Of a stretch of 64,000 nt of DNA, positions 1-10,458 are shown piece after piece. The notes under the pieces were generated by a model. The model saw nothing but the letters and a program-made list of their open reading frames with translations, searched no databases and was not told the DNA's origin. The DNA lies in assembly GCA_027382625.1 (NCBI GenBank), contig JAJKFJ010021106.1:43756-107755 (forward strand), written 5' to 3'. Numbering within the stretch: the first letter of the stretch is position 1; each line of letters opens with the position of its first letter. Source of the stretch: Tetmemena sp. SeJ-2015. Taxonomy: Eukaryota; Ciliophora; Spirotrichea; Sporadotrichida; Oxytrichidae. Both the position numbers and the translations under genes were made by a program.

Positions 1-313
1 TAAATTAAACTGCTCATGATGAACAAGAGTGAGAGAGATACTTCTTTCTTCTTTGAATGAGCAGAATGAGAATAATAGTTGCATAAAAGATTTAGATTAT
101 GAATTTAACCCTTATACTCAAAGATTCTCCCTGAGTGAAGAAGTAATGGTCTAAGAGAAGAGATAAAAATCTTATTAAAAGGCTTCTAGTGAGCGAATAT
201 CGCACACTTATAATTATTAGATCTATTATAATAGATAAATAAAGTAGAAATGAAGGCCAGTTTTCAAAGAAAGCTGTCGGTTGAGTTCTTGGTAAGGAAA
301 AGGAGATAGAATT

Positions 314-3300
314 ATGACGGACTAACTCATGATATAGGATAACCTGGACTTAGTAAAGTTGAAGACAAGCAGAGCCAAGAAGACGCTGAGAAGTTTAATA
401 TCTTTCATGAACGAGAGAGTTAACATAGAGCAGAGATACGCCCAGTCACTCCACAATCTCGCAAAGACTGGTTACACAATCACATATATGTCATTCATCT
501 TCTCTTTAATTTTAAATTGGTGGAGTGTCTATATCGCACAGCATCATAGAATACAAGAACTACGAGGAGCAGTAAGCAATCTTAATTAATTTTAAACTTT
601 TCCTAGGACTATGAGAGATGCTTTGAATGCCTTGATCAACTTCACGATCCAGGAATCAGAGCTGCACAAGGAGTTCAGTTTACAAACTAGGACTAACATA
701 GTTTAGTCGCTTGATGACACGCGCAAGAACCTCTCCTCAAACAAGAAGAACTGGCTGGCTAAGCTAGATCAACTCAAGCGTCAGATCAGAGAGAGCAATG
801 AAATGTACAAGCGAGAGTACCTCAAGCATCAGCAGTAGAGTTTAGTATGTATCAATTCTTCGTTTTGAGAGTTTAGTGGTGGAAGACTTCAAACTGAAGA
901 GGAATCAAGCGTATCTGAAGTATGGGCTGAGTCTTGACGAGTAGCTGCAATTCGACAACATGCCTAAACTCATTCAGCAGGCAGAGCAGAAATACCAAGA
1001 AGCAGTAGCTAAGTTCAATGAGATCAAGAAAGCAACACAAGCTCAACAGGAGTATACAGAGAGATGCGTCTCTGACTTTAACAAGGGCTCTTCAGACTTA
1101 AACAAATTGCTTTTTCTCACTTTTATATGCTATGAATGAGACATTTTGGAGCAGATTGAGAAGCAGGAATTCCAGAGACTGGACTAGCTTAAGCAGAACT
1201 TGAATAACTTCTCAGTGCAGATAGTCAGTCTAGTACAGCAGCAAGAAAGTCTCCATAAGCTCATTGAATAAGAATATTAAAGTACTAGGATGATTAGAGT
1301 ATTTTATTATAAGAGTTTGCAAATGTTGAGCCGATGAAAGACTTGCAACTTTTCATTCAGAAGAACTCAACATTCGCTGAGAATGAGAGACTGCGCAACT
1401 TGTACAAGGAGATGGGACTCTATCAGTAACTCAATGGGGAAGAGTACGGGGGTTTGCTAACTAACGCTGCCAACTCATCTTCGAACTCTTCCTCTCTAGG
1501 AGCTATAGGTGGCTAGAAAGAAGGAGGTGGGAAGTTAGGATCGCATCAGCTCATGATGGGCAACGGTCTGCTGGCAGAAAAAACTTCCAGAGCGATGGCT
1601 TAGCAGCTGAAGCAAATGGAGGAAGATAGAAAGAGGAAGGCAGTTGCAGAGGAGAACTAAAAGAAAGAGCAGCAAAGACTCAAGAAATGTGAGCACATAG
1701 TGAACAGCCTCAAGGATACTAGAGATGTGCTTTACAAGATAGGAAATTAAGTACTCAACTATCAGAATGTGGACTTGCTTTACTAGGCTAGACCTGGTAG
1801 TCTCAGGAATTCAAGATTGGAGGGAAACATACCATAGATCAATTTGTCTACTTGCTTCTGCACATCTACAAACCCATTTCTACCTCCAATCATAAAACTC
1901 TTTTATGATCATTATCTGGGAAAAGTATTTGGAGTTGGTGAAGAGAATACGTCTTACTTGGAGCCCCTTGTGAGGACTCTTACCAATAATAAGTCCCCAG
2001 ACATGTTCCAAATTCTTCATAGAATTTTCGAACACTACAAGTAGCAGAGACAGCCTCAGGTGGTAAATTTTTCGACAAGCAAATGTCTCCCAAGGAAGCT
2101 GAGTGAACAATATTTTCCTTATGATTAATGTTTTTAATGAATGAGTTTTACAAGTCGATGATGGGTCTGACTTGGACTTGGATAAGACTAATCGTGCTCA
2201 GAGGAGCCGGCTTCATTCAAGAGCAATATGAGAAAGATTTCAACGCCTTCATTGATCAAGTGGAGCTGGAACACCACCAAGCTCAACAGTGCACCCTTGA
2301 AGATAAAAAATAAATTCAATGGTTTATTCTTAAGCGATAGAGTTCACTTTCAACTCGATGAAGTACGTGCAGAAGATATCCCGCAGAGAGTCCTTCCCAC
2401 TTTGCTTCCCCTTAAACTTCCTGCTCCACTAGCACATCCTACCTCTTTACTTAGATCAAGAGGGAAGAAACGGCGGAGGCAAGAACTCGCTTCTCACCCC
2501 TAACTTCCAAGACTAGTTCCTCAACATGCAGGCTTTCACTGAGAAGATCATAGGAATCATCTTAAAACAAGTTATATATACTTCTAAAGTCAAATTCATT
2601 TAATCAGGCAGTCTAGTCAGCTGATGCAGCTTATCAAATCTGTCTTCAACGCACACCTGAATGATCCAAAGAGCCAAAACTTCACAGAATATGATGAGCA
2701 ACAAAACAAGGCTCTTAAAAATAGTATACATTAAGTTATAATTATAACTTTATAATTGCTCTCAATTCTTTGAAGTACTTACTCCAGAAGTTAAGTAAGG
2801 AGCACCCAAGCAGCTTAGCATAGAGAGTGATATCAGTGGAACTCATTAGAGATCTCAAGCTGGAGGATTTGCCAGTGCCACTGAATTACTTCAACCTCAA
2901 GGATCAGAGCTCCTCTCAAAAGGAGACTTCTGGAGGATCGATGCAGCCACCTCCCTCTCCCAACATGGGAGCTAAGCAGCCAACCGGAATGAACTTATAA
3001 TAAGCTCAATAGAGATTGCTCTTCATCATTCTAAGCGGCAACTGTTGGTTGACTGCAGATTTAACTAGAGACTTATTCGCTATTCTGGAAGAATATGACA
3101 CAAAGTTCACCTCAAGAGTGCAAATGAACCCTGATCAATAGAACTCGAATCATAGCGCTGACCAGATTACCACTAGCTAAGTACAAACTCACAACGGAGT
3201 TTGCTGGAACAAGTTGAGGTTGGTACTTGATTTGGCGGCAGTTTGCCACAGACAGAGTAGTGTGTTCACGAGCGATGGTAGATTTGGGGAGAGAGTGAGG

Positions 3301-5102
3301 GAGCAAATACTCATTAAGGCTGGAGAAAGGAGAGCTACTCAGGTCATGGAGAGAGAAGGTTTGGCTTAGCCATTTGCAGTTTCTTAAACTGAGAAGGAAA
3401 AAGTGTCGGTGATTGATGTTATTAGCAAATTCACAGAGGAGCTTAGATTAGAAGAGGCAAACTACAAAAAGGTGTGGGATGCTCACCTCTACAAAAATTT
3501 TAGAGTGCTTAGCTAATTTTTAAATGTACATGCACGATGGGGAAAGAATACATAAGTAATTGAAATAATTGCAGCTCAATGTATTACTTCAGTCAGAAGA
3601 TGGCTCACATAATAGAGGAAGATATAACCTCTAAACTTGAAGACATGGACTTTGACAAGGATCCACATCAAGTTGCTAATCTTTACAGCTTCGTTTCAAA
3701 GAAAGACATTCAATTTATGAATAGTAGATTCTTTCTTAGAAGTTTTTTTATAATTTCGAATTGAACGTACTAAAGCCCAAGCTTGAGGCCTGGTTACAGC
3801 TAAAGCTCTCATACTTAGCATATTTTAAGAATTAATTAGAATCGGAAGCAAGGAGATATTCCTTAGGTGGTCTAAGAGTATCTAGGTTCTGATCCACGAT
3901 TGCGTGTACATATACTGTGAGGCTTTGATGAGGGGACTTGACAACAGTTCATAATACAAGCCATCAGAGGTTCTGCCTCCTCTTATTCTTATAATAGAGA
4001 GCAGAAGTAAGTTGAAATACTCAGATAGTTATATTCAAAATCTTTGCTTATAGAGGGTAAAAAGCAAGGTCAGTTCTCTCTATTAAATTCAAAAGTCTAA
4101 CATCATCGAGTACACACCAGATATGTTTAACAAACTCATTGGCATGGGAAATAAAAGTAAGATTATCTCATATGTTGAATACTTTCTATATAGACTGGAA
4201 TTATGCATCTTGCAATGACTAGAGTGTTTCACTTATGAATACTAATCATCGCCTGTCTCAATAAAAGAGCGATCATCAGATTCTTTGCAATCACACCTAC
4301 TTAAGAAGGTGATTTTTAAAATTTTGATTCTTTTAAATTGAAGGAGGAGAGCAATCACGTAACTCCTATAGAGTTTACTTCAGAGCTGCTGAGGATATTC
4401 TTCACTAAGCGGCTTAGGAAGTTTATTATAACCTAATCATTATATTTCTATTTTGAAGTGATAAGCTACATAGCAAACAAGTTTGTGTTCATAGACTTCA
4501 ACGATAGCCTTTTCTTCAACTTGTACATCGGCAAGGGCCAAGACATGACAATCATGCGCTACCAGCTGCAGCACCTGACTATTATGCGCACAGTCTTCCA
4601 AAAGACCCCTCCTCGCTTCTTCAAGGATACACTCTCTTCAAATAATAGTCCTGATCTATTGGAGTATTCTCTGGGAGCTCAGTTAGGAGTTCAGAGCGAT
4701 GACTTCTTCAAGAACCCGGTAATCTTGCAGCAAGACATAAAGGAGATCATTAATTTCTTCTGCCCTAAGGACAAGGATGTAAGCTTACTCTTTGTGATTG
4801 ATTAACTATTTAGGGCAAGGAAGTGGCATGAACAAGCAACAATGCGAACAGCAAAAATTCTGATATTAGAGAATCATTCCGCTTCCTTGAGTACATGAGA
4901 GAGGATGATCAGAATCTCATAGGCTTGTTTAAGTCTATTCAAATAAACTTAAATTAAGTGCTACAAACTTCTTATTATATGATAGTCTATTGACTCTGAT
5001 GTGCAGAGGAACAAGGAAATGATTAGCAGAGTGCTTTACAGAAGACAGACCAAGGACGTGGACAAATTCTTTGAAGATTATAAGACTCTATTTGGAAAGT
5101 GA
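314..5102 (+). CDS. F-BAR domain protein with Munc13/MUN-like C-terminal region, IES-interrupted
   Basis: The chosen start is the ATG at 314 and the stop the TGA at 5100-5102. The first ~300 residues read as an F-BAR (FCH) domain: an N-terminal helix with 'ISFMNERVNIEQRYAQSLHNLAK', then charged coiled coil ('EYKNYEEQ', 'NWLAKLDQLKRQIRESNEMY'). F-BAR domains bind and curve membranes. The last ~400 residues (from ~4370) resemble the MUN/DUF810 pattern: 'AAEDILHQAAQEVISYIANKF', then 'PPRFFKDTL' and 'IKEIINFFCP'. MUN regions act in vesicle priming, so membrane traffic is a reasonable inference. At least eight IESs break the gene. Some frame changes (2040-2330, 3515-3580, 3790-3900, near 4830) are not resolved. 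F-BAR is fairly secure; MUN is tentative. Confidence 0.6.
572..606 (+). other. probable 35-nt spliceosomal intron in the F-BAR gene
   Basis: The segment starts GTAAGC and ends CTAG, and removing it keeps the F-BAR frame (EEQ then TMRDALN). Unlike the IESs it has GT-AG ends and no convincing flanking direct repeat. Confidence 0.5.
847..877. other. IES, 31 bp, pointer AGAGTTTAGT
   Basis: A perfect 10-bp direct repeat lies at 837-846 and 868-877. Removing one copy and the AT-rich filler restores the F-BAR frame (QQQSLVVEDFK). Splicing at the nearby GT and AG would not restore it. Confidence 0.85.
1098..1142. other. IES, 45 bp, pointer AGAC
   Basis: AGAC occurs at 1094-1097 and 1139-1142. The insert carries an in-frame TGA. 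Excision joins GSSD to ILEQIEKQEF in one frame. Confidence 0.75.
1274..1314. other. IES, 41 bp, pointer ATAAGA
   Basis: ATAAGA occurs at 1268-1273 and 1309-1314. Excision joins HKLIEQ to EFANVEPMKD in frame; the uncut frame runs into a TGA. Confidence 0.8.
2562..2605. other. IES, 44 bp, pointer ATC
   Basis: ATC occurs at 2559-2561 and 2603-2605. Excision gives KIIGIIRQSSQLMQLIKSV. Using the internal GT...CAG as an intron leads to an early TGA instead. Confidence 0.65.
2716..2762. other. IES, 47 bp, pointer GCTCT
   Basis: GCTCT occurs at 2711-2715 and 2758-2762. Excision joins NKAL to NSLKYLLQKL and restores a long frame. Confidence 0.8.
3722..3765. other. IES, 44 bp, pointer TGAA
   Basis: TGAA occurs at 3718-3721 and 3762-3765. 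Excision gives KKDIQFMNVLKPKLEAW in one frame. Confidence 0.75.
4310..4344. other. IES, 35 bp, pointer GAAGG
   Basis: GAAGG occurs at 4305-4309 and 4340-4344, around a T-rich filler. Removal gives a continuous frame into the MUN-like helix. Confidence 0.6.
4423..4457. other. IES, 35 bp, pointer GAAGT
   Basis: GAAGT occurs at 4418-4422 and 4453-4457. Removal joins HQAAQE to VISYIANKF, the best-conserved stretch of the MUN-like region. Confidence 0.7.
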
Positions 5103-5149
5103 GGCTTTTGAACAGATCTTAGAAAATCTGCAAGACGAGAATCAGATTC

Positions 5150-6640
5150 TTCAAAGAGAGACAATAAATTTTTTATTTCTGGGCATGGGTCTAATTGAAA
5201 AAATATTATTGCTTCTTATACAGAGATATTTTTATCTTCAATTTTAATTAATTTAATCAGCAGTGGAGAAGCTGGCAGCTCAATTTATTAGATAATTATC
5301 GAGTTTTATTGAAAGAATTTGATTTTGTGTTAACTATAATTCCTTTAATAATTTAATTTATCTCTTATGATGTTTCACTTATGAAGTTACTGGCTCGCCT
5401 TAGAAATTTAAATGTCTTATATATGAATTCCATTCTTATTTTTTGTCATCTGCAGCACCTCAACAACTTCATGCGCACTCTAAAACTAATCCCTCGCTTC
5501 TTGATTGTTTAATCTCTTCTCTGCATCTTACATTAAAATATCTTTATTGGTTTAATTAAATTGGTAGAGGCAGTGCTTAGGTATTTGATGCTACTCTCTT
5601 CTCTGGGATGGAAAATATAAATAGTTATTTACTCTAAGAAGCAGCAAAGTGAGGTTGTTTTCCGCTTCCTATTATTTTAATTTCTAAGATCATCATAATC
5701 ATCCTATTAACGAATTAGAAAATAAAAGGACTATGGAATTATTTGTAAAGAAATTCTATTTTTATCTACACGATGGGGACGTGAAGAAGAGTAAGTCAAT
5801 CAGCAGTAATTGAAAATTACAAAGTCTAAATTATTGTTGAGCATTAAATCCTCTGATAACTCCACATCAAGTGGTTGGCTAAATAATTCAGAGACTGCAC
5901 AATTTTGACACCATCTCAAAAGAAAGACTAAGATTAAATACACTCACATTTTATTAGATGAAATATTATCTGCATGCATATAAAGCTCTCAAACATGAAG
6001 GATTTGATAAACAGAGTCATGCACTCCGAAACTTGGTCACCCTCCACAGACGTAAGAATAATTTATAGAAACTTAGTTATTAAATCTTTCTTTAGAGTAA
6101 TAACTTCAGTAGCTCAGTGGTCAATGCTTTCTTCGCCCTCAACTCAAACCTAGAAAGTCTCTACTAATTCCTCGGAAGCAAATATGTGGAAGTTTTAGTT
6201 TTGGAATTATTAATTATAAATCCTCTTAACCTGATGAGCAGAAAAGATCAGTTCACCATCTCCAAGAAGTCTAAGAAATTAAATTAGACTGGGAGGACTT
6301 AGCATCTAGCTATATTATTAATTTAATGCCTGTCCAACATTGAATTTATTCATGAGCGTTTGGAAGACATGAAGCTCAGATTCTTTCTCTCTTAAATTTT
6401 AGATGAAGGATAGCAAACACAAGTTTAGGTCGCTGAGGGAGTTTACTTCAATCGTAATCTATATTTTAAGCATAATACGATCATAAAATCTTTCTGATTA
6501 AATGATTATTTCTTAAAAAGAGGGAAATAGAAATTAATAAGATGCTTTTAATTCAGATGTAGGGAGAAATAGTGGATTAAGAAATTTTATTAAGGGAGAA
6601 ATCAATTCTCAAAAGCAAATTATGTGACCAATATAATGGT
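5150..6640 (+). pseudogene. decayed partial duplicates of the F-BAR/MUN gene 3' half
   Basis: Blocks here echo the upstream gene: 5371-5400 resembles 4217-4250; 5451-5510 resembles 4565-4622 (both carry CTGCAGCACCT, ATGCGCAC and CCTCGCTTCTT); 5570-5680 resembles 4655-4885; 5755-5815 resembles 3520-3570 (CACGATGGGGA); 5866-5990 resembles 3664-3805. The order (late blocks, then early blocks) implies at least two tandem partial copies. They are full of AT-rich filler and have no long open frame. They may be relics, or extra germline MDS copies skipped during development. Confidence 0.6.
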
Positions 6641-6779
6641 TGTCTCTCTTTAAATAATGAATTTCATGACAAAAATTAATAAGATAAATGTGATTGTACA
6701 CTTTTACCAGAGCTTTGCTTCAAATTATGGAAAGATTGAACAAATATAATAATCACTACTACATTACCATAGCCTTATG

Positions 6780-9164
6780 ATGTGAGAAACATTTACCGTT
6801 TAAATAATAAAACACCCTCTGGCTTATTTGCCTTGGGGCAGGTTTATAGAAATATTCGATAATAATTATCAGGCAACTTCACTCTTCTAACCAATACCTT
6901 TATTAGTACTAGCTCGGCTACCCAATTTTTATTACTGTAGTCAATTTTATTCTCAAAATGCGATGAAGTCAGGCTTGCGCTGCTTCAAATCAGTCTGATT
7001 TATGTTTCCCTCTCTCAATTAAACACAAAAAATAAATTTGTGCAGAGATTTCTGTAACGGAACAGGCTACGAAATCTGCTTCAATAAATTAGGCTGACCA
7101 AGTTGAGCAATGTCGCTTCCCTGATCTCCACCGATTTATATAATACTTATTAGACTAGTAAAATTATCAGATTTAGTACAGGGATAAAGTGTCTAAATTG
7201 TTCAAATTCTTTGATGCTCTTTAGTTTTCTTCTGAATCAGCAAACCTATTTATTTCCTTCATGACTTTCTTAATCTTTTCCTTGTCCATATTGAATAGCT
7301 CTTACTAGATATTCTAAAAGTCAGTTGCGTTTTCATTGAAGTTTTATATGGATTGAGTAGCGCTGCTTGATGAAAAAACGTTTATTTCCACTTGTCTTTG
7401 GGCCTGTCCTACAATATTTGATATGATGGCTGAGTCACCCTAGCTGAAAGAAGGCGCATTGAAATGCTTCTCTGGCTAGCTTGAAGTTTGATTCGTCAAT
7501 GCCTCCGTCACTAGTGTAAAATGATAAGACTCAGGGGGATCCTGCTCTGCTTAGTAGTTTGTAGTTTGGTTCGTATCGAAGATCATCAAGTCTTCATCAC
7601 TTGTTGAACCATCTTGGATAATTTTCTTGACCATGTCTTATTCATCAGCTTCAAGACCGAAACTAGGCCTCTAAATTTCTAATCATGTCTGCTATCACTG
7701 ATCAGCAAAGGCCTTGAGCAAGGAACCAGGTGCAAACCATTCAAGTCTTGCAGCTCTTAAGAGCTTATTGAAGTGATTCTCTCCAATCTAGTTCCTTTTT
7801 AAGCTTAAGTGAAAATTAGTATCATACTTCAATGATACACAAAGTTTACTCATACTTGTGCTTCTTTTCTTCTATGATTGAGTTTGATTGCATGATCATA
7901 TGACTCGAGAAGGTCTTGTCGTCACTGTTTTTCCTACAAGGTGAAGACCTATTCCCGTTGCTGTTTCTGAAATCGTTCTTGAATTCTTCATCTTGGCTGC
8001 TCTCTTTGGTAGCAAAAGTATCTGCGCGACCCCTTGTAGCAAAGACGTCACCGCTTTTTCCACTTTGATTATCAGTCTTAGGTTGAGGGGAAGTGGACTA
8101 ATTTCTCGAATCGAGTGTCAAAGCTTTTTGGATTACTACTCCGTCATCAGTTCCCTTTCTCACTGTTGCAGAGAGCTTTTCGCCGGGTGGCTAGCTTCCC
8201 TTACGCTCTTCACTGGTATGAATCGGTCTAAGCTTACTAATCAGCTCCAAGTTCCCTGAGCTTCCCATATTGGTATTCTACTAAGATAGCTTGAAAAGAT
8301 CCACATAGCTATTAGGACTAAAGATTTTAGCCATAGGCTTGCTCAATAAAGCATGCTGCTGCTCAGAAGAGTAGGAGGATGAATTCATGGCTTGAGAAGG
8401 AATATCATTACTCTTAGCATAATGATGATGAGGAGTGACTCGATTTTCTTGAGCGGTGCTTTGTGTTTACTGCTTTGAACTAACATAGCTCTAGCTTGCT
8501 TAACTTTGAGAGCTGTTCATTTGTGCTTGGCTTGTATTTATCTGCTAGTTGGAGCTTAAATTTTTGATAGCTTCTCTCCTAGGTCTGCTCTTTTCATTGA
8601 GGAGCTTCGTTGCTTTAAGATGAGGATACTTTAGCTCTAGTTCGTCCTGTCTCTTTCTCTCTACCAGCATTTGGCTAAAAGTACGATCCTGTTTTATTGC
8701 TGGTATCAATTTCTTGACTACTCTTTCTAAAAATAGTTCCTTTAGTTCGTTGTGAGTCATTTGATCGCTCATCTTCATTGGCTTTTCCAAAACCTACGCA
8801 AATTGCCATAGTTCTTCGAGTTGCTTTTCGATTTCTTCAGCTTCAGCATTCGTTAGTGGCTCTCCATCTTGGGGAATTTAAAAAGCTAGATTTTTAAAAA
8901 GTGCAACTTGCTTTTTGAAAGCCTTTATTAAATTTCTGAGCAGTTTATATTTAGGGAACTTCTTCCTCTCCTCCTCTTTTTCCGCTTCAATGAGAGACTA
9001 AGGTTTAGATTGAGAAAAACTGTCTGACTTCTCTTCTTCTATCTTACCCGCGTCATTAAATAATAATGTAATCAATTTTTAAGAGAAGATTAATTGCTCT
9101 GAGAAATAATTTGGCTATCGTTAGCCAATGAACTTGTTTCTGAGTTGTCATTTTTCATTTACAT
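6780..9164 (-). CDS. unrecognised charged, partly coiled-coil protein
   Basis: The gene reads leftward from ATGs clustered near 9164-9170. A charged helical N-terminal segment ('IEAEKEEERKKFPKYKLLRN', 'ELFLERVVKKLIPAIKQ') is followed by a long Ser/Asn/Gln-rich segment (about 8560-7870), then 'NHFNKLLRAARLEW' near 7770 and an acidic tail. Coding signal continues past an in-frame TGA at 7167-7169 through about 7120-6780 ('KLPDNYYRIFLQTCPKANKPEG'), so that TGA may lie in an IES. Frame changes near 9060 and 7810 also look like IESs. No family was recognised. The 3' end is approximate. Confidence 0.55.
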
Positions 9165-9501
9165 GAGCATGCCTTTATTAAGTTGCTAAAGCATTGCAGC
9201 ATCTGGCAGGTTATTTATTTGATCGGCTCATTTGATGAAGAGCTAACCCTAGCCAGGCCAACGATGCTCGTTTAGACGCTCCAATCGGCTCATGCTAGAT
9301 AAGGTGCTTTCACCTAAAATTCGATTTGAGCTTTAAAAATGGATTTTTATTACACCTATATCTAAAGTGTTGTTACTCGAGATTAAAGATATCAATACAT
9401 ATGTTAAAATGCTATGACTAGCGAGATGGACTCATTTATTGCTGTATTAAGCTAGGCCTTAGCCTTTTATGTGTAGAAGGCCTCAAGTGCTTGAATAACT
9501 C
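9165..9501. other. intergenic, no feature seen
   Basis: This is the space between two leftward genes. A weak alternative open frame exists because only TGA stops, but nothing recognisable was found. Confidence 0.4.
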
Positions 9502-9924
9502 TCACTTGGAACCTGATTTACGCCTCTTCTCCCTCTGCCAAGTTGCAAGCCTGCTTTATTTATGGAAGATCTTTTCTTATCCTTCTGTGCTGAGCATACT
9601 GTGGATGATCCACTCTGCTCCTCTTCTCCAATTCTCTTATAAACTATCTGACCTGTGTGTTCAAATAAATTGAGTGAGTAATTTAACTAAGGACTACATT
9701 TAATGATGGTTCAAATAGTTTGCTAGCCCTTGAGAGGTGAGGGTGCAGGGCTTGGCAGGTTTGATGCCTGACTCATTTTGCAGGATAAAGGCGTTCTTCC
9801 TCTGGGCTCCAAAGAAGTCTATGTGTTTCAGGAATGCGTCATCCGTCAGGGCAGTCCGTAGAGTCTTATCCACATCTCTTTTTGGCCTCAGGTGCTTTTA
9901 TCTGTACTCCATTAAAATATACAT
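9502..9924 (-). CDS. small unrecognised protein, about 125 aa
   Basis: The start is the ATG at 9922-9924 and the stop the TGA at 9502-9504. An interruption at 9653-9697 has GT-AG ends (45 nt), and its removal keeps the frame, giving 'LANYLNHHQMSDSLQENWRR'. The protein is basic, with 'MEYRQKHLRPKRDVDKTLRT' near the N-terminus and a basic C-terminus (REKRRKSGSK). No family was recognised. Confidence 0.5.
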
Positions 9925-10458
9925 AGAAAGTGCAAAGAGTAATGGATTTAAAAATATTTGTTTATATTAAGATGCAATTATGTGTATTGAGAAGTAACAA
10001 TAATTATAATTATTATTATTGCAATATGTTATTAATTTGCGATAAATCAACAAAGTACTAAAGCTACTACAACTTTATATCTCTTCCTATCTTTCAAAAT
10101 TTATTGTAAAATCATCAGAACTAACACCTATTGAATTATTTCATTTTTAATCAATTTAATAATTCACTCTTGCTGCTTTATCAATTTGTAATTATCAAAA
10201 AAAGTCACTGATAAATTCAAAAGCAAGGATAAATTTAGTAATAAGCTGAAGATAGGTGATGGTGTTTAAAATATACTAGAAAGAGGTTTATGCTAAATTA
10301 ATAAAACTACTATCTTAGAATTTATCATATGCTTCTATCATGGGAATGAAGAATTTTATCATGCAAATAAATTGAACGTAGCAATTTGAAGGTTTTTATT
10401 CTGGTTGATTATTTTCTTGATGATCAAATTACTTTCCTTTGTTTAATAAACTAAAAAT
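9925..10458. other. AT-rich intergenic region between divergent genes
   Basis: This stretch is strongly AT-rich and has no sustained codon pattern on either strand. It separates a leftward from a rightward gene and so should hold both promoters. No specific element can be named. Confidence 0.4.

Noticed and set aside
471..525. GT-AG intron in the F-BAR gene
   Set aside because: Left unassigned. TGG repeats at 469-471 and 518-520 give an equally good IES that keeps the frame, so intron and IES cannot be separated here.
1137..4831. In-frame TGA codons followed by coding in the same frame, suggesting TGA = Trp as in Condylostoma
   Set aside because: Most such TGAs (e.g. 1137, 42820, 43519) fall inside pointer-flanked inserts and vanish on excision. 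Trp is encoded by TGG throughout, and genes end cleanly at TGA. A few (4829, 18590) remain unexplained.
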